Shown: positions 18,390 to 26,421 of the stretch, one piece after another
How positions within the stretch are numbered: position 1 is the first letter of the stretch
Layout: every line of letters starts with the position of its first letter
Assembly (NCBI GenBank): GCA_002170395.1
Contig: NHEJ01000007.1
Span: 403,441 to 467,440, forward strand
DNA from: Betaproteobacteria bacterium TMED82
Lineage (GTDB): Bacteria; Pseudomonadota; Gammaproteobacteria; Burkholderiales; Burkholderiaceae_A
Direction of reading: 5' to 3'
DNA: 64,000 bases
Program-made: the position numbers and the translations under genes
The notes under the pieces: model-generated
What the model was told of the DNA's origin: nothing
The model's database searches: none
Seen by the model: the letters and a program-made list of their open reading frames with translations, nothing else

Positions 18390-19082
18390 TTATTGAGCTG
18401 TAATTGGAATAATGATCACTTCAGATCTTGTCACGTCGTCAAAAGGAAGTATAGTCGCAATCAGAAAATTTGACACGGAGGACTCTAATTTACCTTTTAT
18501 GGCTTCCGCTACCTCTGGAACCTTGATCTTATGTTGCGCTACTCTAAACCGTTTAATAGATTCGGATATTGCTTTTTCAGGACTCAAAGGGTCAAGGTTG
18601 TCTACGCCCCTTATTATCACTCTGATGTTATTGCTATTTGGCGGTATTACCCCGGGGTTGGGGTTTCCAACAAGTAACTCATAATTTATGCTACTTTCCC
18701 CGGCAGATCTTGCTGCAGAAAATTGTCTCAAATAGCCATTGGATTGAGTTGCTTGCACAAGTTTCTCGAGCGTCTGAATTCTGGTTTGCATTTCAGCCTT
18801 TTGGGAAGCTAAATTTTTGACGTTTTCACTTAGTTGACTGGATTGCTCGAGCCCAACATTCTTTTGAAATTGCCAATCTGCAATTCTTGAAATACTTAAT
18901 CTCCACCAAGCTTCGGTGTAAACATCTTCCCCGAAAGATTTTAACAGCCATAACCACGTCAAAATTATAATAGTAATGATACCCAACAAAATCCAATAAG
19001 TAGTTTTTACTCTCTTAAAGGTTCCTGCCGAGGCAGCAATTAGTGGCTCATCAATGAGTGGGTTTTTTTTTGGTTGCAGCAT
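18390..19082 (-). CDS. Single-pass membrane protein with periplasmic coiled coil (DUF6776-like)
   Basis: This 230-residue protein has one membrane helix (about residues 29-48, YWILLGIITIIILTWLWLL), then a heptad-rich coiled coil (about 80-115, including VKNLASQKAEMQTRIQTLE) and a C-terminal beta-rich domain. It sits 12 bases before bactofilin and 14 bases after the M23 peptidase gene. By position it resembles the unnamed membrane protein found between these two genes in Burkholderiales. It may anchor the bactofilin/peptidase system, which is inference from the neighbourhood. The DUF assignment is from memory of gene order and uncertain. Confidence 0.7.
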   Translation of the reverse strand: MLQPKKNPLIDEPLIAASAGTFKRVKTTYWILLGIITIIILTWLWLLKSFGEDVYTEAWWRLSISRIADWQFQKNVGLEQSSQLSENVKNLASQKAEMQTRIQTLEKLVQATQSNGYLRQFSAARSAGESSINYELLVGNPNPGVIPPNSNNIRVIIRGVDNLDPLSPEKAISESIKRFRVAQHKIKVPEVAEAIKGKLESSVSNFLIATILPFDDVTRSEVIIIPITAQ

Positions 19083-19096
19083 CAGAAATTACAATC

Positions 19097-19975
19097 TTAT
19101 TTTTTATTAGAAACCCGAGCCTTAGCTAATTTATTAGCATTAGTACTATTCTCTTTTTCAGCCTCTCTGACTCTTGCAAGAAATTTTCTTGGATTTATAG
19201 GTCGATTTTTCAATACGAGCTCGAAGTGTAGATGTGATCCAGTTGATCTTCCAGTTGACCCTACTCTTGCTATTCTTTGACCAGCTCTCACAGGCATACC
19301 CGTAACAACTTCAATTCCCTGTAGGTGAGCGTAAGCACTCTTTAGTTGTGGGCTGTGTCGTATCTCAATGATATTACCGTAGCCCCCCATTCTACCTATA
19401 ACTTCAACGACTCCGTCACCAACTGCATAAACAGGAGTTCCAGCCTTTGCTATAAAATCAACACCACGGTGAAAAGCCTTCCTTTTACTGAACGGATCTT
19501 TTCTCATTCCAAATCCTGAAGAAATTCTTGAGACGGCTGATATTGGGTGAGCTGCTTGCCCAGTAGAAATTCTTTCAAAAATTCTTTGTCTATCTGTAAG
19601 AATGTTATCAATTGTGTGAGATATCTTCTTTACCCTAAACTCTAATTCCTCCATTCTAGGGGGCTTATCCTCCGGATAATCTCCGGCAGGCAAATTGGAG
19701 GAGTTTCCCTCGATTATTGACAAGGTCGATTCTAAAAGATCAACTTTAGCCTTTAAACTTCCCAGTTCTTTCGCTAAAGAATCCTCCCTGGTCAGTTTCC
19801 ACCACTCAATAACAGATTCTGTCAGGCTACCACTCTCTGAATTAAGTGTCATTCCAAAACGCATAGAAAGCAAAATTATTGCTGCGAATGCTCCCATTAC
19901 AAGCCACAATCTCCAACCAACTAATTTAAGAGAGACGTGCGCTTTATCGGATCGAGTTATTAATATTAATTGCAT
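19097..19975 (-). CDS. M23-family peptidoglycan endopeptidase (LytM domain)
   Basis: This 292-residue membrane-anchored endopeptidase has an N-terminal helix (about residues 23-38), a coiled-coil linker (about 65-130) and a C-terminal LytM domain. Zinc ligands are visible as His169 and Asp173 in HRGVD and His250 in HLHFE, with catalytic His217 in YAHL. All key residues are present, so it should be active rather than an EnvC/NlpD-like activator. The ATG at 19975 was chosen; a TTG four codons upstream is possible. It is the first gene of the bactofilin operon and lies downstream of a good promoter. Confidence 0.92.
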   Translation of the reverse strand: MQLILITRSDKAHVSLKLVGWRLWLVMGAFAAIILLSMRFGMTLNSESGSLTESVIEWWKLTREDSLAKELGSLKAKVDLLESTLSIIEGNSSNLPAGDYPEDKPPRMEELEFRVKKISHTIDNILTDRQRIFERISTGQAAHPISAVSRISSGFGMRKDPFSKRKAFHRGVDFIAKAGTPVYAVGDGVVEVIGRMGGYGNIIEIRHSPQLKSAYAHLQGIEVVTGMPVRAGQRIARVGSTGRSTGSHLHFELVLKNRPINPRKFLARVREAEKENSTNANKLAKARVSNKK

Positions 19976-20015
19976 AAAAAAGCCCAATTGCAGTGTTTTT
20001 GCTTATCAGTATTAC

Positions 20016-20028
20016 AAGTGTAACACTT
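20016..20028. repeat. 13-bp perfect palindrome in the leader of the M23/bactofilin operon
   Basis: AAGTGTAACACTT is a perfect inverted repeat with a single central base. It lies about 20-30 bases downstream of the predicted -10 box and about 40 bases upstream of the M23 start codon. It could be a repressor site or a small leader hairpin. Function is unknown. Confidence 0.4.
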
Positions 20029-20047
20029 CGAATACAAACTTTGTCAC

Positions 20048-20076
20048 ATTATACTTTAGTATCATTAATAATTCAA
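20048..20076 (-). promoter_or_regulatory. Sigma70-like promoter for the M23/coiled-coil/bactofilin operon
   Basis: On the minus strand a -35 box TTGAAT (20071-20076) is followed by a 17-base spacer and a perfect -10 box TATAAT (20048-20053). Transcription would start near 20041, giving a leader of about 65 bases before the M23 start codon. Spacing and sequence are the best promoter match I found in the window. Confidence 0.6.
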
Positions 20077-20092
20077 CATATGTTAATGCTAA

Positions 20093-23000
20093 CTAAGAGT
20101 TTTTAAAGTTGCTGTTGCTTAGCGAAAAGCTACCATAGTTTACTAACAAAGTCGGCAGAATTAGGAGATTTAACAGTGTGGATGAGATTAACCCTCCGAC
20201 AATAATGCTTGCCATTGGACCCTCGATCTCTCTTCCAGGCTCTCCGCTGCCTAGCACTAAGGGTAACAACCCAAGTCCAGTTACTATAGCAGTCATTAAA
20301 ATAGAAGGTAATCTTTCAGATGAACCTTTCAACGCTGTTTGAAAATTCCATGGTAATTTTTCAATCAAAACTAAATTTTGGAAATGAGAAATCAACATAA
20401 TTGAATTTCGTATGGTAATTCCAAACAATGTCACAAAGCCTACTAAAGAACCGATAGATAACCAACCGCCGCCAAAAACAATTGCAAAAACCCCACCAAT
20501 TAAACAGAATGGTAGGTTTAGTAACACTATTAGTAAATTTATGTTGCTGTATAAGGCAATTCTCAAAGTCAGACAGACTGCCAGAAATGCTAAGAGACAA
20601 TTAATGAAAAGAGATTTGATCATTGTTTCGTATTCGGTTGAGCTGCCCCGATATACGATATAATTTCCTTTACTTAATTTGATTTTATTTTTAATTTGGT
20701 TTTTCACCTCATTATCGAAGTCGTTAAAATCTCGATTGCTTAAATTTAGCGTGATCGCCTGTATTCTTTTACCTTCATTGCGTAATATTTTAGACTTACC
20801 GGTTGTAAAGTATATATTTGCGATATCTTGAAGCTTGTAAGTTGTTCCGTTAGCAGACTTAAAAGAGAACTTTTTTATATTCTCTACATTTTTGCTGACA
20901 TGATCTTGGAAACTAATAACTACCGGAACTGTGTTGAAACTCTGAACAATTTCGGCCACTTGAGTTCCATGGAATACAGTCGTTATGACACGAATAACTT
21001 CGTCTGGCTCCATACCAAGTGCTGCTAGTTTGTCCCATTTAATTTCTACTTTTACTTGAGGTATGTTCGGAGGGGAGACCATTTCGATTTCATGAGCTCC
21101 ATTAATTTCCGTTAAAATTTTAACAATCTTTTTAGCGTCTGATTGTATATCTTCCAGATTATTTCCAACGATTTCTATTACGAAATCAGCAGTATAGCCA
21201 GACACTGTTTCTTCTATTCGTTCAGATAAAAATGTATGAATTCCAAAAGTGAAACCAGGAAATGGAGCGCTACGGCTATCATTTCCGATTTCCGAAAGAG
21301 CCTTTTTTATTTGTTCTACAGTTTTTTCTTGTTGTTTGCCCGTTAAAGGTCCAACCTCAACTTGTATTTCACTGTAATTCATTCCAAAGGTGTCAGCTCC
21401 TTGTTCTGCTCTACCAACCCATTGTGCTGTAGATTTTACATTTTCTATGTCTCTAATTTTTTTAGTTACTAGTTTACCGACACGGTTCATTTCTTGCGGA
21501 GAGGTTCCGGGGATTGCAGTCATGTGAACTATGTAGTGACCTTCACGTAAATCAGGTATGAATTGCATTTTAAATAAGGGTATGGTGCCTAAGCCAATAA
21601 AAATGACAAAGATACTACCCCATGAGATTTGTTTAGGGTACTTCTCAATTGCAGTTAATATTTTCTTATAAAAGCTTTTCAAAATGATTACAGTTGGAGA
21701 GTCTTTAACAGGTAATTTTTCATGATTTTTGAGATAGATTGCACATAGCGCAGGTGTGATCGTTAACGCCACAACTAAAGAAGAAGCTAAAGCAAATATA
21801 TATGCTAGACCAAGAGGCTCAAATAATCTTCCAACAACTCCAGGTAAAAACAAAAGGGGAGAGAATGCGAAAATCACGATCAGGGTAGCAAAAATTATAG
21901 AGTGACGCACCTCAAGAGAGGCCTCTACTATTACTTGAAATGTTGATTTGGGGCTTTTCATTTGCTTGTTTTCTCTCAGTCTTCGGAAAATATTTTCAGT
22001 GTCAATAATGGCGTCATCAACTACCTCTCCAAGTGCAATTACTAATCCACCAAGCACCATAATATTTAGGGTAATACCATTCAATACTAAGATAGTGATT
22101 GAGGATAAAAGTGATATTGGTATTGCAATTGCGGAGATAATCGCTGCTCGTGCATTGAAAAGGAATAAAAGTAATATTGCTAAAACAAGTCCCGCTCCGA
22201 GCAGAATATCTTTTTGAACATTTAACGTAGCCTCTTCTATGAAGTTTGCAGGTCTGAAAAGCCCAGAATGAAGCTCTAAATTCTCAACCTGGAGAGCTGG
22301 TTTTAATTCTACTAAAGCATCTTCTAAACTCTTAGTCAACCGAATAGTGTCTGATTTTGGCAGAGCCTGCACCATTAGAAATACTCCCTGTACCCCATTA
22401 ATATTAGCTGTACTTATAACTGGTCCTGCTGAGTCCTCTATTATTGCAATATCTGAGAGTATCAAAGGCCTAGAGTCACGTTTTTTAATAACTAAAGAGG
22501 ATAAATCCTCGATAGTTTGAGGTTGTCCATTTGCAAATATCTCAATCCTTTGGTTCTCGTTTTCCAGATATCCGCTGGGTTGAAGGACAATACTTTCCTC
22601 GATTTTTTTTGTTAGTTCTTCAAGACTAATATTTGCTGCAAACATTTTTGATGGTGAAATCTTCACTTTTCTTTGTCTTGCTTCACCACCAAAAATGTTT
22701 ATATCAGCTACACCTTTAATTTCTCTTAGCCTAGGAATCACTAGCTCTTTTACCAATTCAGTCTGCTCTATTAAATCTCTCTCTTTTGAAGTGAATCCAA
22801 TTCCTAATACTGAGCTGGCTGACGAAGTTAAAGGTGTCATCATTGGAATTGCAACATCGTTAGGAAGTTTTCTCGAAACAGTTGATAGTCGTTCTGCCAC
22901 GATCTGCCTATTTATGCTGGGGTCTTGACTATCAGAGAAAATAATAGTGACGACTGACAAACCTGATGATGATTGCGAACGCATACTTGTAATGCCAGCT

Positions 23001-23227
23001 AATCCAGAGAGTTCATTCTCTATGGGTTTTGTTACTAGCATTTCAGTAAGTTCTGCAGTAAATCCCTGCACCTCGGTTTGAATGACAACCTGTGGAGGAG
23101 CAAAGTCTGGGAATACGTCCATTCGGGCTGTTTGCAGAGTGTAAGTCCCGAACATAATGAAAGCAACAGTCAAAATGGCAATTGTTATAGAGTTTTTAAC
23201 GCACAACTCGACAATTTTTTTTAGCAA
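20093..23227 (-). CDS. RND efflux permease, heavy-metal type (CusA/CzcA-like)
   Basis: This 1044-residue inner-membrane transporter has the RND two-repeat plan. The TM4 motif LGEVVDDAIIDTENIFRRLR (about residues 402-421) is of the heavy-metal (HME) type. The N-terminus (FPDFAPPQVVIQTEVQGFTA) also resembles CusA/CzcA. The start is a TTG at 23227, three bases after the adaptor gene. No metal-binding Met or His cluster is obvious, so the substrate could be metal ions or something else. No outer-membrane channel gene is adjacent. Confidence 0.9.
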   Translation of the reverse strand: MLKKIVELCVKNSITIAILTVAFIMFGTYTLQTARMDVFPDFAPPQVVIQTEVQGFTAELTEMLVTKPIENELSGLAGITSMRSQSSSGLSVVTIIFSDSQDPSINRQIVAERLSTVSRKLPNDVAIPMMTPLTSSASSVLGIGFTSKERDLIEQTELVKELVIPRLREIKGVADINIFGGEARQRKVKISPSKMFAANISLEELTKKIEESIVLQPSGYLENENQRIEIFANGQPQTIEDLSSLVIKKRDSRPLILSDIAIIEDSAGPVISTANINGVQGVFLMVQALPKSDTIRLTKSLEDALVELKPALQVENLELHSGLFRPANFIEEATLNVQKDILLGAGLVLAILLLFLFNARAAIISAIAIPISLLSSITILVLNGITLNIMVLGGLVIALGEVVDDAIIDTENIFRRLRENKQMKSPKSTFQVIVEASLEVRHSIIFATLIVIFAFSPLLFLPGVVGRLFEPLGLAYIFALASSLVVALTITPALCAIYLKNHEKLPVKDSPTVIILKSFYKKILTAIEKYPKQISWGSIFVIFIGLGTIPLFKMQFIPDLREGHYIVHMTAIPGTSPQEMNRVGKLVTKKIRDIENVKSTAQWVGRAEQGADTFGMNYSEIQVEVGPLTGKQQEKTVEQIKKALSEIGNDSRSAPFPGFTFGIHTFLSERIEETVSGYTADFVIEIVGNNLEDIQSDAKKIVKILTEINGAHEIEMVSPPNIPQVKVEIKWDKLAALGMEPDEVIRVITTVFHGTQVAEIVQSFNTVPVVISFQDHVSKNVENIKKFSFKSANGTTYKLQDIANIYFTTGKSKILRNEGKRIQAITLNLSNRDFNDFDNEVKNQIKNKIKLSKGNYIVYRGSSTEYETMIKSLFINCLLAFLAVCLTLRIALYSNINLLIVLLNLPFCLIGGVFAIVFGGGWLSIGSLVGFVTLFGITIRNSIMLISHFQNLVLIEKLPWNFQTALKGSSERLPSILMTAIVTGLGLLPLVLGSGEPGREIEGPMASIIVGGLISSTLLNLLILPTLLVNYGSFSLSNSNFKNS

Positions 23228-23230
23228 CAG

Positions 23231-24256
23231 CTAATCCTCATTTTCATTTGTAATTAAATGCTTTAATTCTTCAGATAATAGTATCTGTGCACCAGTTGTA
23301 ACAATTTCTTCGTTACTCATTATTTCTTCCGTAAAGATACTGTTATCTGTTTGAAACATCGATTTTAAAATTACTCTCTCGAACTTATGTTTGTTCCTCT
23401 TGACATATATCCACGTCTGTCCAGCGTAACGAACCATAGCGGAGTTTTGAATGTTGACGCCCACAAGCTTTTTTTTTGAATAAGAGACTACGGAAACTGG
23501 TGAGTTACTAGCTAAATTTAAAGATGGTGACTTTAAAAGCCATGTCTCTCCGGGTTCATCATCCTCAGTCGTTCCAGCTGGCCCAAGAATTTCGGCGTTT
23601 AAAACCGCAGATTTATAGTTAAAGGGGAGTTCAACTACCCATGAAAAATTTTCAAAATCAAATTCTTCTCTAACTGAGAATCTTACTAAGCTCACTTTGC
23701 CCTCAATTATTGACATAATTAATGTGTTAGATGTACCTAAACTCCTGGATATTTCCTCAGTCCATTGAGCCTGTGTATTCAATCTGATCGCTTCAGATCT
23801 AATCGTTAACTCTCTTAAAGATTGCTTTGTTTTTTCAAAGTCAACTTGAGCAAGTTCAACTTGTCTTTCAGAGGCCTTTTTTTCTGAATTGAATAATGCG
23901 GATATTCTAGTTAGATCCTGTTTCTTTTGTTTGTATCTCAAGTTCATTTCCAACTTTTTTGTTGAGAGCAATTTAATTTCTTCGTTAGCAGAAATAATTG
24001 AATTGACCGGAACTACAACCCCCGGAAAAATTTTTTTTGGGGTGTATTCCTTCGCTATAGGCCTTTCGGTTGTAAGCTTAATTGATTGTTGGGTTATTTC
24101 ATCTATCCAAATTAAATTTCCTTCCATCCTAGATCTAGATGACTCAATTTCTTCAGTAGGATCTGAAGAATGGAACTCATCTTTACCGACAATAGAGACT
24201 GCCCATGTGAGGATTACTATGATGATAGCCTGAGCTATTAAAAGTACTTTAAGCAA
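23231..24256 (-). CDS. RND efflux periplasmic adaptor (membrane fusion protein)
   Basis: This 341-residue adaptor is encoded just upstream of the CusA-like pump. The N-terminus is a hydrophobic anchor or signal (LLIAQAIIIVILTWAVS). A barrel-lipoyl region (KIFPGVVVPVNSII) and a helical hairpin (about 95-165) follow, and a C-terminal domain contains VVTTGAQILLSEELKH. Its sequence is diverged from CusB/CzcB, and family membership rests mainly on the architecture and the RND neighbour. The start is TTG; no nearby ATG preserves the signal helix. Confidence 0.75.
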   Translation of the reverse strand: MLKVLLIAQAIIIVILTWAVSIVGKDEFHSSDPTEEIESSRSRMEGNLIWIDEITQQSIKLTTERPIAKEYTPKKIFPGVVVPVNSIISANEEIKLLSTKKLEMNLRYKQKKQDLTRISALFNSEKKASERQVELAQVDFEKTKQSLRELTIRSEAIRLNTQAQWTEEISRSLGTSNTLIMSIIEGKVSLVRFSVREEFDFENFSWVVELPFNYKSAVLNAEILGPAGTTEDDEPGETWLLKSPSLNLASNSPVSVVSYSKKKLVGVNIQNSAMVRYAGQTWIYVKRNKHKFERVILKSMFQTDNSIFTEEIMSNEEIVTTGAQILLSEELKHLITNENED

Positions 24257-24284
24257 ATAAACCCCGATCTCTATTTCTAACGCA

Positions 24285-24785
24285 CTATTTGTCAGTCTGT
24301 GTTTTCAGCTCCTCTCTCAAAAAATCTAACACTTCAAAGGATTTTTCGAGATCCATGATATATGATATTTCATTAGCAATAAGTTGCGTGTGTTTTATTG
24401 CAGAATGACTTGTTATAGCCCTCGCCTGAAAATTTTTTGAGACTTTATAAACTTTTTTTGCAAATTTGAGAGGGATATATGCAAAGATTTCCCCGTGAGA
24501 AGATCGTATACGTTGAATATTATTTGGTGTTGGTTCGGGGGGGGCTGGTTTTTTATGCCAAATTGCATGCAGCTTTTGCTGTGTGTAGAGTTCATACTGG
24601 TTAGCTCCTTCAATAAAAAGCTTATCAATAACAGCCCTACATCTTAGAGCAATCCTAATTTTAAACCCCCTGGCTTCTCGAAGATCAGAACTTATGTTGC
24701 AAGCTTTCTCAAAATCTTCTTTTGCTGCGCATCGAAGATATTTAGTGCTATCTTTCGCGTGTTCGGTTAACCAATTAATAATCAT
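24285..24785 (-). CDS. Unknown 166-residue protein
   Basis: I do not recognise this protein. It is probably cytoplasmic, mostly helical, rich in Lys/Ala/Glu, with no signal peptide or membrane segment. The middle has a proline-rich stretch (KKPAPPEPTPNN, about residues 78-89), and both halves look like amphipathic helices. The ATG at 24785 is the only convincing start. It lies 28 bases upstream of the RND adaptor gene on the same strand, so it may be the first gene of that operon. It is divergent from the small exported protein cluster. Confidence 0.6.
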   Translation of the reverse strand: MIINWLTEHAKDSTKYLRCAAKEDFEKACNISSDLREARGFKIRIALRCRAVIDKLFIEGANQYELYTQQKLHAIWHKKPAPPEPTPNNIQRIRSSHGEIFAYIPLKFAKKVYKVSKNFQARAITSHSAIKHTQLIANEISYIMDLEKSFEVLDFLREELKTQTDK

Positions 24786-24810
24786 TGTTTGCTTTATTTA
24801 GGTATGTTTT

Positions 24811-24839
24811 TTGCTGATATTTTCAATATTAGCTAAAAT
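24811..24839 (+). promoter_or_regulatory. Possible promoter for the surface-adhesin-E-like cluster
   Basis: TTGCTG (24811-24816), a 17-base spacer and TAAAAT (24834-24839) form a weak sigma70-like pair 23 bases before the ATG at 24863. The -35 box is poor. The divergent gene at 24785 makes a promoter in this interval necessary, but this exact site is only a candidate. Confidence 0.3.
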
Positions 24840-24862
24840 ATGGATCAAAAAGGATATTTATT

Positions 24863-25324
24863 ATGTGGATGAAAGCTACTGAGGGTGCCGATGGCACTGT
24901 GTTCTATATTGATAGGGATTCTATTAAAAAAGAGGGTAGTCTGCTGAGAGTTTGGGAGTTACAGGACTTAAAGGAAAAGGGACCGTTAGACGAAAAGTCC
25001 CGAAGGGTTTTGGTAGAGTACGATTCAAAGGCTGAGAGAAGGAGAGTTTTATCTTTTAGTTTTCATGCTGAGCAAATGGGTGCTGGTGTCACGTTAAAAG
25101 CAGATCAGACACCAGGTAAATGGACAATGATCGCTCCTAACACTACAGCATCAGTGGCTTTTCAGGTAGCGACTGCTTTGAAGACTCCCTTGAAGAAGGC
25201 CTCTGCTCTTCCACCACCACCGCCTCCGCCTTCAACTCCTACTCAATCTGAAGTCGATCAAAATGTCGCAGAGGATACTGTTGTCAATTCCTCTAATGAT
25301 AAAATCGAAGAAAATAAAAATTAG
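24863..25324 (+). CDS. Surface-adhesin-E-like protein lacking signal peptide and cysteines
   Basis: The 153-residue product carries the surface-adhesin protein E-like domain from its first residues (VFYIDRDSIKK, then LRVWELQDLK, SRRVLVEYDS and PGKWTMIAP). A tail with seven consecutive prolines and an acidic end follows. Unlike its neighbours it has no signal peptide: the in-frame stop at 24830-24832 leaves no room for one upstream. It also has no cysteine at all, while the paralogues keep a pair. An AAGGA ribosome site precedes the ATG. It may be a cytoplasmic derivative of an exported family. The role is unknown. Confidence 0.7.
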   Translation: MWMKATEGADGTVFYIDRDSIKKEGSLLRVWELQDLKEKGPLDEKSRRVLVEYDSKAERRRVLSFSFHAEQMGAGVTLKADQTPGKWTMIAPNTTASVAFQVATALKTPLKKASALPPPPPPPSTPTQSEVDQNVAEDTVVNSSNDKIEENKN

Positions 25325-25344
25325 AAATTAAAATAGAGGAGCTT

Positions 25345-25659
25345 ATGACTAAAGTAACGTTAAATGTTGCGTTAATTTTGTTGATCTTTCAGGGCGGCGC
25401 GAAGGCTGCATGCTCTTGTAAATGTGTAAATGGTTCTGTGAAACTCATTTGTAGTGAGACTCCTAAGTTTAGCCCAATGTGCGCTCCAAAAGTCTGTGCT
25501 AAGAAACAGTTAACTTTCAAGCCAGCAAAGCCAAGATTTGTTCCCACACCCCCCGTGGTGAATATGATGAATTGTCAACAACGGAGAGTTCTGGATCCTA
25601 GCACGAACAAGCTAATATGGCGAACTATTTGTCGACCAGAAAACTCCTTTCAGTACTAA
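25345..25659 (+). CDS. Small exported cysteine-rich protein
   Basis: This is a 104-residue protein with a signal peptide (about 1-21, ending GGAKA) and a mature part starting ACSCKCVNGSVKLIC. It contains eight cysteines, several in CxC spacing, suggesting disulfide bonding or metal binding in the periplasm. An AGGAG ribosome site precedes the ATG. It lies between two surface-adhesin-E-like genes, and its 3' end overlaps the next gene by 43 bases in another frame. The family is not recognised. Confidence 0.65.
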   Translation: MTKVTLNVALILLIFQGGAKAACSCKCVNGSVKLICSETPKFSPMCAPKVCAKKQLTFKPAKPRFVPTPPVVNMMNCQQRRVLDPSTNKLIWRTICRPENSFQY

Positions 25660-26018
25660 TAATTCCTTTTTTGCTGACTTCTGAAGCTCTGTCAGGTTGG
25701 GAATATATTTCCGATGGTTACTTAGGTAGTGTCTATGTTGATTTTGAAACGATAGAAAGAAAAGGACGCATGGTAACTGGTTGGCAACTACAAAATTTAA
25801 AGGGCAGAGCAAAGTCTGGGGCATTGTCGCGAAGAATATTACTCGAGGTTGATTGTAAAGAGCAAAAACGCCGCATAATTTACCTCAGCACTCATTCTGA
25901 GCCCTTAGGTAAAGGCACCGTGTTGTATACTAACAGGGTTCCAACCAAGTGGGCATATCCTATTCCGAAATCTCTTGGAAGTAAAGTTATTAAAATGATG
26001 TGCGAAGGAGGAAAGTAA
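25617..26018 (+). CDS. Surface-adhesin-E-like exported protein
   Basis: This 133-residue protein has a signal peptide (about residues 1-26, ending EALSG) and one adhesin-E-like domain (WEYISDGYLGSVYVDFETIE, TGWQLQNLKG, SRRILLEVDC, PTKWAYPIP). Cysteines in EVDC and near the C-terminus (MMCEGG) probably form the single disulfide shared with two paralogues in this window. The start overlaps the preceding Cys-rich gene by 43 bases. Later in-frame starts would remove the signal peptide, so the ATG at 25617 is preferred. Function in this lineage is unknown. Confidence 0.7.
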   Translation: MANYLSTRKLLSVLIIPFLLTSEALSGWEYISDGYLGSVYVDFETIERKGRMVTGWQLQNLKGRAKSGALSRRILLEVDCKEQKRRIIYLSTHSEPLGKGTVLYTNRVPTKWAYPIPKSLGSKVIKMMCEGGK

Positions 26019-26022
26019 TTCA

Positions 26023-26421
26023 ATGTCGAAACAAAACAGATTTTCAGTTGTTTGTATGTCTTTGTGCTTGTTTTCCACTGCATCTGCGGAACTTGTCCGT
26101 GTTATTGAGGACTCCGACAAAATATTCTTTGTTGAGACTAATATGATCATACCTCATGTGGACAAAAGGAGGATGGCAAAGGAATTACATGAAATTTTGA
26201 AACCTGGTCAAAGTGGAGTTACCAGTCTGAGGATAAGGTCTGAATATGATTGCGGAAAGTCAATTTTTCGAGAATTAGCAGTTGACGAAATAATGGGAGA
26301 GATGGGAGTGGGCAAAGTAATAAAATCCTCAAGCACGCCTACTCAATGGAAAAAAATAAAGACCTCGAGTGGCAGGCAGAAAGTATTTAATTACATATGC
26401 TCTTATGTACCTAAAAATTGA
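26023..26421 (+). CDS. Surface-adhesin-E-like exported protein (diverged)
   Basis: This 132-residue protein has a signal peptide (about 1-24, ending ASAE). The domain is diverged but keeps the pattern IFFVETNMI, then SLRIRSEYDC, then STPTQWKKI, and a C-terminal Cys (YICSYV). It follows the previous paralogue by four bases with a GGAGG ribosome site. Its last bases overlap tail-to-tail with the AI-2E-type permease gene. It is the third member of the cluster. Confidence 0.65.
   Translation: MSKQNRFSVVCMSLCLFSTASAELVRVIEDSDKIFFVETNMIIPHVDKRRMAKELHEILKPGQSGVTSLRIRSEYDCGKSIFRELAVDEIMGEMGVGKVIKSSSTPTQWKKIKTSSGRQKVFNYICSYVPKN

Noticed and set aside
24786-24862. A frameshifted signal peptide upstream of the first adhesin-E-like gene
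   Set aside because: All three frames were read: an in-frame stop at 24830-24832 precedes the gene, and the other frames give no hydrophobic leader.
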